This document shows positions 1 through 5,832 of a DNA stretch of 9,151 nt, piece after piece. Each line of letters begins with the position of its first letter. Position 1 is the stretch's first letter. The translations under genes and the position numbers were made by a program. The notes beneath the pieces were generated by a model. That model made no database searches. It was given only the letters and a program-made list of their open reading frames with translations, and was not told the DNA's origin. This DNA comes from Nitriliruptorales bacterium (GTDB lineage Bacteria; Actinomycetota; Nitriliruptoria; Euzebyales; Egibacteraceae). The stretch is taken from NCBI GenBank assembly GCA_007119305.1, contig SKPY01000236.1, positions 1-9,151 on the forward strand, given 5' to 3'.

Positions 1-1180
1 CCGGCCGCGGCAACGCCGGGTCGACCCAGCGCCGCATGGCCGCGTCGCACACCGCGTAGCCCCAGTTGATCAGCGCCTCCTGCTGGCGGGTCGGCAGCGC
101 CCGCAGCCGCGTGGGCAGCGCAGCCAGCGCCAGCGTCTGCGGGTGGGGGCAGGGCAACGGATCGGCAAGCCCATAGTCGGCGACGTCGGTGCGGATGCCC
201 CAGTAGGTGCCGTCACGATCGCCGCGCTGGAAGCCGGCGATCACCTGCCGCTTGCGCAGGCTGCGCACCTGGTTGTCGATCACCGTCAGCACCCGCAGGC
301 TGTGGCGCGCCCACGTGCGGGGCGGCCGCCGCACGGGCGCCATCTGGCCGCCGCCGTCGCTGACCAGCACGGTGCGGTAGCGCTTCCACGCGGTCTCCAG
401 CCCCAGGTTGTCGTACACGCCGCCGTCGCTGAGGTGCACCCTGGTGGTGAACGGCTTGCGGTGCAGCTCCCACGCTGCCGACTCGGCGCTGTAGGCGCCG
501 GCGTCGACCTTGAGCAGCAGCGGTGACAGGAACGGCGGGAACGCCGAGGACGCCGCCACCGCGGTCGCCAACGACACCTCGGGGTTGTCCACCCGCCCGA
601 CGCGATAGTCGGCCATGTATGGGCGCGAGAACCGCCACAGCGTCCCCGTCTGCAGGTTCGTGGCGTTGAGGACGAAGCGCGGCCCCTCGCCATCGGCGGG
701 CAGGTCCTGCAGGCTGCGCCCGTCGAACGCCAGCCGGTCGTAGGCCCGCGCGAGCCGGGCGCTCACCGTTCCGGGCAGCACCAGGCCGCGCAGCACCGAG
801 CCCCGGTCGATCGTCGCGGCGGCGATCCTGCGCACCGGCGCCACCACCGCCTCGGCGAACCCCCCGGCCACGTCGTCGGCGTCGAAGCGCAGGCTCGGCC
901 ACGCCGCACCCAGCACCCCGGCGGTGATCGAGCCCCCCGACACGCTCGAGATTCGCTGCAGCCGCCTGAGGTAGCCGGCCTCGTTCAGCCGCCACAGCGC
1001 CCCCAGGTGGAAGAGCATCGCCCGGTACCCGCCCCCGGACAGACACAGCGCGATGCCGTCCTCGGGCGCCCGCCCGGCCGCGGCTTCTGCCTGGGCCGTG
1101 ACCGGACTCGCGGGCTCTTCCGCCCCGCCCGCACCGGTACCGCCTGCCGCGCCGCCTCCGATCGCCCGCTGGTCGCTCAT
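1..1180 (-). CDS. Patatin-like phospholipase family protein (3' end outside window)
   Basis: Predicted serine acyl hydrolase of the patatin/RssA-like group, which cleaves acyl esters of lipids with a Ser-Asp dyad. At least 393 codons are open and no stop occurs before the left edge, so the C-terminus is missing. Seen directly: a glycine-rich oxyanion-hole motif CLSGGGYRA around residues 46-54, a nucleophile elbow SSVSGGS with the likely catalytic Ser81, and a DGGVYDN motif with the likely catalytic Asp252. The first glycine of the usual GxSxG is serine, which I believe also occurs in other bacterial patatin-like proteins. The first 40 or so residues are Gly/Ala-rich and look disordered; there is no signal peptide or membrane segment, so a cytoplasmic or peripheral protein is likely. 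The ATG at 1180 has GGAGG six bases upstream. Family assignment is firm; the substrate is unknown. Confidence 0.9.
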   Translation of the reverse strand, partial: MSDQRAIGGGAAGGTGAGGAEEPASPVTAQAEAAAGRAPEDGIALCLSGGGYRAMLFHLGALWRLNEAGYLRRLQRISSVSGGSITAGVLGAAWPSLRFDADDVAGGFAEAVVAPVRRIAAATIDRGSVLRGLVLPGTVSARLARAYDRLAFDGRSLQDLPADGEGPRFVLNATNLQTGTLWRFSRPYMADYRVGRVDNPEVSLATAVAASSAFPPFLSPLLLKVDAGAYSAESAAWELHRKPFTTRVHLSDGGVYDNLGLETAWKRYRTVLVSDGGGQMAPVRRPPRTWARHSLRVLTVIDNQVRSLRKRQVIAGFQRGDRDGTYWGIRTDVADYGLADPLPCPHPQTLALAALPTRLRALPTRQQEALINWGYAVCDAAMRRWVDPALPRP

Positions 1181-1213
1181 CGTGGGCCTCCGCACGCCAC
1201 CCCGCTAGGCCCG

Positions 1214-1219
1214 ACTATA
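1214..1219 (-). promoter_or_regulatory. Candidate -10 box for the patatin-like gene
   Basis: On the minus strand this reads TATAGT, a good match to a sigma-70-type -10 element in otherwise extremely GC-rich DNA. It lies about 33 bases upstream of the ATG at 1180, which would give a short leader carrying the GGAGG ribosome-binding site. No convincing -35 box sits 16-18 bases further upstream. The rest of 1181-1462 holds no gene I can support. Confidence 0.35.
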
Positions 1220-1401
1220 CGCCGATGCATCGCCCGCACACCCCACGGCCGGGGGTTGGGTTCCTCCCTCGTCCGGGGGGGCTGGCCTGCACCGGCTGCG
1301 CTCTGCCAGCAGGCGGCGACGCGATCACCCCGCCGCCCCGATCATGTGGGAACCTGGACCGTCCCGGTCGTCACGATGTCAAGACCCTGACCGGCGGTGC
1401 G

Positions 1402-1414
1402 GCCCCTGCGGGGC
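1402..1414 (-). terminator. Short hairpin downstream of the cyclase gene
   Basis: GCCCC-TGC-GGGGC forms a perfect 5-bp GC stem with a 3-base loop about 48 bases after the cyclase stop codon. No T-run follows. It may be a weak terminator or chance in GC-rich DNA. Confidence 0.2.
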
Positions 1415-1462
1415 ACATTCGTCGCCTGCGAGCAGCCCTTTGGCGTGCGCTCGCGTGCTCGG

Positions 1463-2206
1463 CTACCAGAAGGCGAGCACCCGACACGGGCCGCCGGACC
1501 CGGCTTCCCATGGCACCAGGCCCACGACGAGCGTGGCACCCCGTGGCGGCAGGCGCTCCAGGTTGGCGAGGTTCTCCAGCCCCCAGCGGTCAGCGCGCCC
1601 GAGCACCTCGTGGGCGGGGAAGTCGACTGACTCGCCGGGGTCGGTGCTCAGGGTGTCCACGCCGACGCCCACGATGTCGCGTCGCCTGATGAGGAAGTCG
1701 CAGGCCTCGGGATCGAAGCCGGGGAAGTTGAAGGGGAACTCCTCGAGGGAGTCGGTCCCGCGGTAGGCGAGATCACCGTCGTCCCAGCGGTCGGCCCAGC
1801 CCGAGTCCATGAGCACCGCCGCACCGCGGGGGATGCGGCCGTGGCGGCGCTCGAAGGCCACCACGTCGTCGACGGTGACGGTCGCGTTCGGGTCGGCTGC
1901 GGCCTTGGCGCGGATGTCGATCACGACGGCGGGGACGAGGAGCTCGTCGGGCGTCACCTCAGGCGTCAGCCGGCCGCCGCCGATCACGTGCCCAGGAGGG
2001 TCGATGTGCGTGCCCACATGCTCGGTGAAGGTCCAGCGCTGGTTGTAGAAGCCGAAGTCACCGTCCGGCGGCATCGGGAAGTCCGCCATCGTCTCCCGGT
2101 GCGGCTTCTCGGGCCCGAACGTCGGCATGTCCACCGCGAAGACCTGGGTGAGGTCGACGATGTCGCGGGTGGGCACCCGCCGGGCGAGGGCGGGCGTGGC
2201 CGGCAA
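1463..2206 (-). CDS. Cyclase family protein (kynurenine formamidase-like metal hydrolase), exported, N-terminus frame-shifted
   Basis: Belongs to the cyclase/kynurenine formamidase superfamily, metal-dependent hydrolases that open amide, lactone or imide bonds; the substrate here cannot be told. Numbered from the TTG at 2206, the body starts with VDLTQVFAVDMPTF (residues 18-30) and has the hallmark metal-binding motif HVGTHIDPPGH (residues 63-73). His63, His67, Asp69 and His73 are the expected ligand positions. VGVDTLSTDPG (181-191) and the C-terminal ENLANLERLPPRGATL (211-226) also fit the family. The TTG at 2206 is only the first standard start codon in this frame and lies inside a signal peptide: just upstream in frame is SRRALLG followed by an Ala/Leu-rich stretch ending ALA, a twin-arginine-like leader. 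No ATG, GTG or TTG starts that leader in frame, so the true start is probably ATG 2393 in another frame. Length and body look intact. The enzyme probably acts outside the membrane if the leader is made. Confidence 0.85.
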   Translation of the reverse strand: MPATPALARRVPTRDIVDLTQVFAVDMPTFGPEKPHRETMADFPMPPDGDFGFYNQRWTFTEHVGTHIDPPGHVIGGGRLTPEVTPDELLVPAVVIDIRAKAAADPNATVTVDDVVAFERRHGRIPRGAAVLMDSGWADRWDDGDLAYRGTDSLEEFPFNFPGFDPEACDFLIRRRDIVGVGVDTLSTDPGESVDFPAHEVLGRADRWGLENLANLERLPPRGATLVVGLVPWEAGSGGPCRVLAFW

Positions 2207-2393
2207 GGCGGCGGTCAGCGCCGCGCCCAGCCCGGCGCCGAGCAGCGCCCGTCTCGATACCCGGGAACGGTCACCCGTGCGGTTGGCGGTCGTCGGCGGT
2301 GGTGGCTCGGACGCGTCGTGGCAGTGGCTTGATGGTGCTGTTGACGCTCACCTGGCGCGCGCTGATCGTCTCGCGGGTCCCTGCAAGGCACAT
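2207..2393 (-). other. Frame-shifted N-terminal leader of the cyclase gene (ATG 2393 plus twin-arginine signal)
   Basis: ATG 2393 is preceded by an excellent ribosome-binding site (AGGAAGGGAG, five bases upstream) and encodes 40 codons beginning MCLAGTRETISAR, then stops at TGA 2273-2271. The cyclase frame is open from 2347 down to the cyclase stop and encodes DRSRVSRRALLGAGLG and an Ala-rich hydrophobic segment ending in an AxA-type cleavage site. Joining the two needs a single +1 step somewhere between 2347 and 2273. With the shift at the GGG-TGA-C stop context, the product would be about 309 residues. A sequencing error, a natural null mutation or programmed shifting would all give this picture. 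From memory, cyclase-family leaders beginning Met-Cys exist, which would favour one continuous gene; this was not checked. Confidence 0.55.
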
Positions 2394-2441
2394 GGTTGCT
2401 CCCTTCCTGCTCGGCCAGCCGCAACAGCCAGCTGGGCGAGC
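2394..2441 (-). promoter_or_regulatory. Structured leader next to the cyclase ribosome-binding site
   Basis: In minus-strand RNA, GCUCGCCCAGC (2441-2431) pairs with GCUGGCCGAGC (2419-2409) in 10 of 11 positions, with one C-C mismatch and an 11-base loop. The ribosome-binding site (2408-2399) follows immediately. The loop holds GUUGC (2425-2421), exactly complementary to GCAAC (2399-2395) just before the AUG, so an H-type pseudoknot enclosing the ribosome-binding site is possible. I do not recognise a known riboswitch class. Confidence 0.4.
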
Positions 2442-2484
2442 GCTGGTTTCGCTTGTGGGCACCCCGGCGGAGCCTCCGGGGCGC

Positions 2485-2512
2485 ACGCTACTGCGGGGGC
2501 AGGCGACGTCAA
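2485..2512 (-). promoter_or_regulatory. Candidate promoter for the cyclase gene
   Basis: The minus strand has TTGACG (2512-2507) as a -35 box, a 16-base spacer, and TAGCGT (2490-2485) as a -10 box. Transcription would start near 2478 and give a leader of about 85 bases. That leader contains a small GC hairpin (CCCCGG/CCGGGG, 2462-2481) and the larger stem next to the ribosome-binding site. The region up to 2670 is shared with the divergent oxidoreductase gene. Confidence 0.4.
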
Positions 2513-2670
2513 GGGGTCCCGTGCCCCGCTCAGGGATGACCAACCGCGTGCCGCCGTGCTGGCCCGGCCGCCGCCGGGCAGGCATCCTGTGACGCTGGTT
2601 GGTGCCTTGCGCGAACGCGGCCCGGGCGAGCCGACCAGGCCTGGCGGCTGACGAGGGAACGGAGCGCCGG

Positions 2671-3642
2671 ATGCGCGCAGCGGTGTACGACACGTCCGGC
2701 GAACAGCGCGGGGTCCTGCGGATCGTGGATCTGCCCGACCCCGAGCCAGGACCCGGGGAGGTGCGCGTGCGGGTGCACGTGTCCGGGGTGAACCCGACCG
2801 ACTGGAAGGCCCGCAACGCCGCCACGGAGCGGCCCTGGCGACAGCAGGTGCCGAACCAGGACGGCGCAGGGGTCGTGGACGCGGTCGGCCCCGGCGTCGG
2901 CGACGAACGCCTGGGCGAGCGCGTGTGGGTCTACCACGCGGCCGCCGGCCGCCCGACGGGCACGGCCGCGCAGCTGGTGTGCCTGCCGCAGGAGCAAGCG
3001 GTCGCCCTGCCCGAGGCCGTGTCGTTCGACCACGGCGCGGGGCTCGGCATCCCCGCGATCACCGCTCACCGCTGCCTGTTCGCCGACGGGTCGGTGGCCG
3101 GGCGGATCGTGCTCGTGACCGGCGGCGCCGGCGCGGTCGGGCACGCGGCGGTGCAGCTCGCCCAGTGGGGCGGCGCGCACGTCATCGCGACGGTGAGCAG
3201 CGCGGAGAAAGGCCGCCTCGCCGCGGACGCCGGCGCGCAGACGGTGCTCAACTACCGCGCCGACGACTTCCCCGCGCAGCTGCGCGCCGCGGCGCCCGAC
3301 GGCCTGCACCGCGTCGTCGAGGTCGCGCCGGCCACCAACCTGGCCAGCTATCACGACTGCCTCGCCCCGCACGCCGTCGTCGCCGCCTACGCCCGCGACC
3401 GCGAGGAGGCGAGCGTGCCGATCTTCCCGCTGATGCGCGGCAACGTGCTCCTCCGCTTCGTGCTGGTGTACGGCCTCACCCAGACGATGCTCGACCTGGC
3501 GGTCGCCGACATCACCGAGGCGCTGCGCGCCAAGGCCCTGCAGCCCCTGCCGGTGCACCGCTACCCGCTCGAGGACATCGCCGCGGCCCACGACGCCGTG
3601 CGCGGCGGCGCGGTCGGCAAGGTGCTGATCGACCTGCCGTAG
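2671..3642 (+). CDS. NADPH:quinone reductase-like MDR family oxidoreductase
   Basis: A 323-residue medium-chain dehydrogenase/reductase of the quinone oxidoreductase branch, normal in length, which reduces quinones or activated double bonds with NADPH. Seen: an N-terminal GroES-like domain starting MRAAVYDTSG with GEVRVRVHVSGVNPTDWK (residues 29-46), QDGAGVVDAVG (63-73), and a Rossmann nucleotide-binding motif VTGGAGAVGHAAVQLA (149-164). The C-terminus AHDAVRGGAVGKVLIDLP is typical of the family. The catalytic-zinc GHE motif and structural-zinc cysteine cluster are absent, which argues for the zinc-free quinone reductase group over alcohol dehydrogenases. I chose ATG 2671 because the family consensus begins there and GGAG lies six bases upstream; an in-frame upstream ATG at 2599 would add 24 unrelated residues. 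It is divergent from the cyclase. The physiological substrate is unknown. Confidence 0.93.
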   Translation: MRAAVYDTSGEQRGVLRIVDLPDPEPGPGEVRVRVHVSGVNPTDWKARNAATERPWRQQVPNQDGAGVVDAVGPGVGDERLGERVWVYHAAAGRPTGTAAQLVCLPQEQAVALPEAVSFDHGAGLGIPAITAHRCLFADGSVAGRIVLVTGGAGAVGHAAVQLAQWGGAHVIATVSSAEKGRLAADAGAQTVLNYRADDFPAQLRAAAPDGLHRVVEVAPATNLASYHDCLAPHAVVAAYARDREEASVPIFPLMRGNVLLRFVLVYGLTQTMLDLAVADITEALRAKALQPLPVHRYPLEDIAAAHDAVRGGAVGKVLIDLP

Positions 3643-3852
3643 GCGGGTGCCGCCGGGGTCGTCGGAGCGGACGAAGTCGGCGGGGTCATTCCACGGCCGG
3701 CGACCTTCGCCACCACGCTGGCGACCCGGGATCCGCAGCCCCGAGCGTTCGGTGCGCCGAGGACCCCAGCGCAACAAGCCCTACCCACCGCCCTCCGGAC
3801 GGTGTGGAGTCCCCGCCGCGACAGGCGCCGATGGTGAGGCGGCCTGGCGACG

Positions 3853-4188
3853 ATGGGAGTGGCGGGAACAGTGGAGCGCGTCCCAAGCGCGTCCACGCTC
3901 AGCCGCCAAGGAAAGCCGGACCGTCCCGTCCCGGCGAACGGGCTGGCCATTGACGAGCGGGAGGATAGTGGGTATGCGGGTGAGCCGCACTGGGTGTCGC
4001 CAAGCGCGACCTGCTTCGAGCGCTTGGGCGACCCGAGCATCCCGGTGCTGGTGTTCGGCGCAGACGGGTCCTTCAGAGGAACCGAGCCGCTGATCCGAGC
4101 GAATCTGTACACGGGGCAGCCGTGTCCCCAGGACGAGGTGTTGCATCTGCCGTTCGGGTACGTTGCCTGCCACCACTACGGGCAATAG
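3853..4188 (+). CDS. Hypothetical protein, small, no recognised family
   Basis: A 111-codon frame that I cannot assign to a family. Codons from about residue 50 onward have mostly G/C third positions, and the protein is plausible: SIPVLVFGADGSFRG (62-76), a basic/polar middle, then a His/Cys-bearing tail around VACHHYGQ. The first 45 residues are less coding-like, so the true start could be later, or the gene could be the remnant of a longer one; ATG 3853 is the first start after an in-frame stop at 3835 and has only a weak ribosome-binding site. No signal peptide or membrane helix is seen. It stands alone: 210 bases after the oxidoreductase stop, with nothing recognised in between, and 15 bases before a very strong hairpin that would terminate its transcript. 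That placement is the best argument that it is expressed. The opposite strand also has a long frame here, but it reads like Arg-rich shadow sequence. Confidence 0.5.
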   Translation: MGVAGTVERVPSASTLSRQGKPDRPVPANGLAIDEREDSGYAGEPHWVSPSATCFERLGDPSIPVLVFGADGSFRGTEPLIRANLYTGQPCPQDEVLHLPFGYVACHHYGQ

Positions 4189-4203
4189 CTGACATCACTG
4201 CTA

Positions 4204-4248
4204 CGAGCCAAGAGGGGCTCCACCGTTGGCGGAGCCCCTCTTGGCTCG
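4204..4248. terminator. Perfect 18-bp inverted repeat, probable bidirectional terminator
   Basis: The arm at 4204-4221 (begins CGAGCCAAGAGG) is an exact inverted copy of 4231-4248, with a 9-base loop. It begins 15 bases after the stop of the small plus-strand gene. Neither side has a T-run, as is common in GC-rich actinomycetes, so termination is inferred from stem strength and position. Confidence 0.75.
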
Positions 4249-4534
4249 AAACACCGCGGAGCTCAGGCTGCGCCCGTCTTTGACCCAGGCGATGGCCCTT
4301 CCGTCCTCGCCCGTGCTCACCAATAACCAGCCGCCGACGCCCCATCCACGGATCGCACAAACAGGTCTCGTGGCCAACTGGTGATGAGCGGCTCGAGTTC
4401 GCTACCATGGCTGTCGCGCAGCGTTGCTCCTCAGCCGCTGGGAAGCAGTAGACGATCAGAAGCTGTAGGACGCTGTGCAGCGACCCCCACCGGCCCGCCA
4501 GAGCGCAAGACCGCAGGTCGAGTCGGGGGACCCG
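4249..4534. other. Intergenic stretch upstream of tRNA-Arg
   Basis: No gene that I can support, and this stretch is visibly less GC-rich than its neighbours. It should contain the tRNA promoter; AT-richer words such as TGTAGGAC near 4466 could be part of it, but no clear -35/-10 pair stands out. A minus-strand frame from TTG 4377 to a stop at 4201 is described under findings. Confidence 0.4.
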
Positions 4535-4610
<76 letters not shown>

Positions 4611-4612
4611 CC

Positions 4613-4641
4613 CCGGAGCCCTTGCACCGCAAGGGCTCCGG
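4613..4641 (+). terminator. Terminator hairpin of tRNA-Arg
   Basis: CCGGAGCCCTTGC (4613-4625) and GCAAGGGCTCCGG (4629-4641) form a perfect 13-bp stem with a 3-base loop, two bases after the encoded CCA. No T-run follows. The placement directly after the tRNA makes terminator function likely; it may also serve the converging small gene on the minus strand. Confidence 0.75.
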
Positions 4642-4665
4642 TGATTCCCGGGGCGCGGCGCGTCG

Positions 4666-5091
4666 TCAGTGCGAGCCGGGGCCGGTCAGCGGCGGAGGTG
4701 CGCCGAGCAGGTCGTCCCGTACGAGCTCCAGGCCGTGTCCGCTGCTGAGCTCCCAGTGGCCGCGTCGTGCCGGAGCACTGGCCCTCCAGCGTGAGCGCCG
4801 CCCGTCGTCGAAGACCTCGACCTCGACCTCAGGTAGAGGGATGACCCCCGCCCTCGGTGAGCTGGGACATGCTCGCCCGCGCCAGATGGGCAGCTGCCGA
4901 CGGTGATACGACCATGTGACGGCCTCCTCGCCGGTGTTCTCGAGCAGCCACCACTGCGTCAGCAGCGGCAGGGGTGCGTCGCCGGCGGACACCGAGGCGG
5001 CGACGAGCCCGTTGCCGGCGTCGAGCGGTTTGTAGCCGCGGGCGGGGTCGAGTCGGCGCAGGGGCCACTGGGTGCCGACGTGGTCGCCCAT
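4666..5091 (-). CDS. Hypothetical protein, beta-rich, no recognised family
   Basis: A 141-residue frame from ATG 5091 to TGA 4666, not assigned to a family. Codon use is strongly coding-like, with G/C in nearly all third positions. The sequence has a tryptophan-rich strand pattern: LLTQWWLLENTGEEAVTWSY (about residues 45-64), the alternating Val/Glu segment PEVEVEVFDDGRR (about 88-100), and HWELSSGHGLELVRDDL (about 113-129). This suggests a compact soluble beta domain, with no signal peptide or helix bundle. The start is uncertain: no ribosome-binding site precedes ATG 5091, and GTG 5175 in the same frame would add 28 low-complexity residues. The frame stays open further up to 5415, but that part overlaps the start of the plus-strand NTF2-like gene and looks like shadow sequence. 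It converges on the tRNA terminator and is divergent from the NTF2-like gene. Confidence 0.6.
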   Translation of the reverse strand: MGDHVGTQWPLRRLDPARGYKPLDAGNGLVAASVSAGDAPLPLLTQWWLLENTGEEAVTWSYHRRQLPIWRGRACPSSPRAGVIPLPEVEVEVFDDGRRSRWRASAPARRGHWELSSGHGLELVRDDLLGAPPPLTGPGSH

Positions 5092-5266
5092 GGTCCAAGC
5101 GACGATAGCCCAGGAGCGCCGCGCCGAGGACCTCGGCGACGCCGACGAGCGGGCCGCAGCTGCGGACTCCGTCACGTGACCGTGGACGTTGACACGTCGG
5201 AGGCTGGCCGCGAGCTGCTCGACGTCCGGGGGGCGCTCGCCGCGGTCCGGACCGAGCCCGTCACCC

Positions 5267-5297
5267 TTGACACGACCGCTGGGGGCGGCAGCAGGAT
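5267..5297 (+). promoter_or_regulatory. Candidate promoter for the NTF2-like gene
   Basis: A perfect -35 hexamer TTGACA at 5267-5272 is followed, after a long 19-base spacer, by CAGGAT (5292-5297), a poor -10 match, about 38 bases before ATG 5336. The same octamer TTGACACG also occurs at 5189-5196. The -35 match is convincing, the -10 is not. Confidence 0.25.
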
Positions 5298-5335
5298 GAA
5301 GCCAGCAGAGCTGGACAACAACGAGGAGGGCAGCC

Positions 5336-5725
5336 ATGGTGAGCGGCCAGGAGGGTCCCGGTGCGCAGGCCCTGCGCACCGCATACGAAGCATTCAACGA
5401 TCGCGACCGCGACACGCTACTCGGGGTGCTCGCCGAGGACGTCGACTGGCACGGCCCGCTGCAGGGGACGCTTCAAGGCCGTGCGGAGGTCTGGGAGCGC
5501 TTCTTCGCACCGCTGTGGGAGGCGCCGGTCCGGACGGAGGTCCACGACATCCTCGACAACGGCGAGCACGTGGTCACGCTCTCACAAGTGGTCTTCGACG
5601 TGCCCGACGGGCCGCGCTCGTGGAAGGTCTGCGAGGTCTGCCACTACAACGCGGCGGGTCAGGTCACCGAGCGCTGGGCCACCGTCGAGAACGAGCAGGA
5701 GTTCATCGAGTTCGCCAGACGGTGA
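5336..5725 (+). CDS. SnoaL-like / nuclear transport factor 2 (NTF2) fold family protein
   Basis: A 129-residue single-domain protein, typical in length for the SnoaL-like branch of the NTF2 superfamily: cone-shaped alpha+beta proteins that bind small ligands, some with isomerase, cyclase or dehydratase activity. Seen: an N-terminal helix ALRTAYEAFNDRDRDTLLG (12-30), the signature loop LAEDVDWHGP (32-41), a helix around the WERFFAPLW segment (53-61), then strands TEVHDILDNGEHVVTLSQVVF (in part) and a C-terminal GQVTERWATVEN (108-119). These follow the usual family order, with Asp35, Asp37, Trp38 and His39 in the pocket-forming region. No signal peptide. ATG 5336 has GAGGAGG six bases upstream. 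It is a single-gene unit, divergent from the small hypothetical gene and converging with soxG. Ligand and reaction cannot be inferred. Confidence 0.88.
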   Translation: MVSGQEGPGAQALRTAYEAFNDRDRDTLLGVLAEDVDWHGPLQGTLQGRAEVWERFFAPLWEAPVRTEVHDILDNGEHVVTLSQVVFDVPDGPRSWKVCEVCHYNAAGQVTERWATVENEQEFIEFARR

Positions 5726-5743
5726 CGGGGCAGGGCCGAGGTT

Positions 5744-5762
5744 GGCGGCCGTCGCGGCCGCC
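5744..5762. terminator. Hairpin between the converging NTF2-like gene and soxG
   Basis: GGCGGCCG (5744-5751) and CGGCCGCC (5755-5762) form a perfect 8-bp stem with a TCG loop in the 107-base gap between the two converging stop codons. There is no T-run, and the GC-rich context makes such stems common by chance. It is a plausible shared terminator. Confidence 0.4.
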
Positions 5763-5832
5763 CTGACGGCACGTCGGGTTCGGGGACCACACGCGCTGGG
5801 GCGCACTGCAGCCCTACCGGGAGCCAGCGGGC

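Noticed and set aside
213..1046. Long minus-strand frame inside the patatin-like gene
   Set aside because: Arg/Gly/Pro-rich shadow; the frame from ATG 1180 carries all patatin motifs.
1377..1382. Perfect TTGACA on the minus strand, as a -35 box for the patatin-like gene
   Set aside because: No -10 box at suitable spacing follows; the better -10 is 160 bases downstream.
2530..3777. 415-codon minus-strand frame opposite the quinone reductase
   Set aside because: Low-complexity Arg/Val/Gly/His antisense shadow; the plus strand has clear MDR motifs and a ribosome-binding site.
2925..3953. 342-codon plus-strand frame overlapping the quinone reductase
   Set aside because: Arg/Pro/Gly-rich shadow frame with no recognisable motif.
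3781..4185. Minus-strand frame opposite the small hypothetical gene
   Set aside because: Less protein-like than the plus frame, no ribosome-binding site, and the hairpin position suits the plus-strand gene.
5171..5180. Palindrome GTCACGTGAC between divergent genes
   Set aside because: Several 10-bp palindromes are expected by chance in a window of this size, and no regulator gene is adjacent.
5092..5415. N-terminal extension of the 4666-5091 gene beginning MAALLVVVQLCWLHP, resembling a signal peptide
   Set aside because: It is the antisense of the ribosome-binding site and start of the NTF2-like gene, and the following stretch is low-complexity; the resemblance is probably chance.
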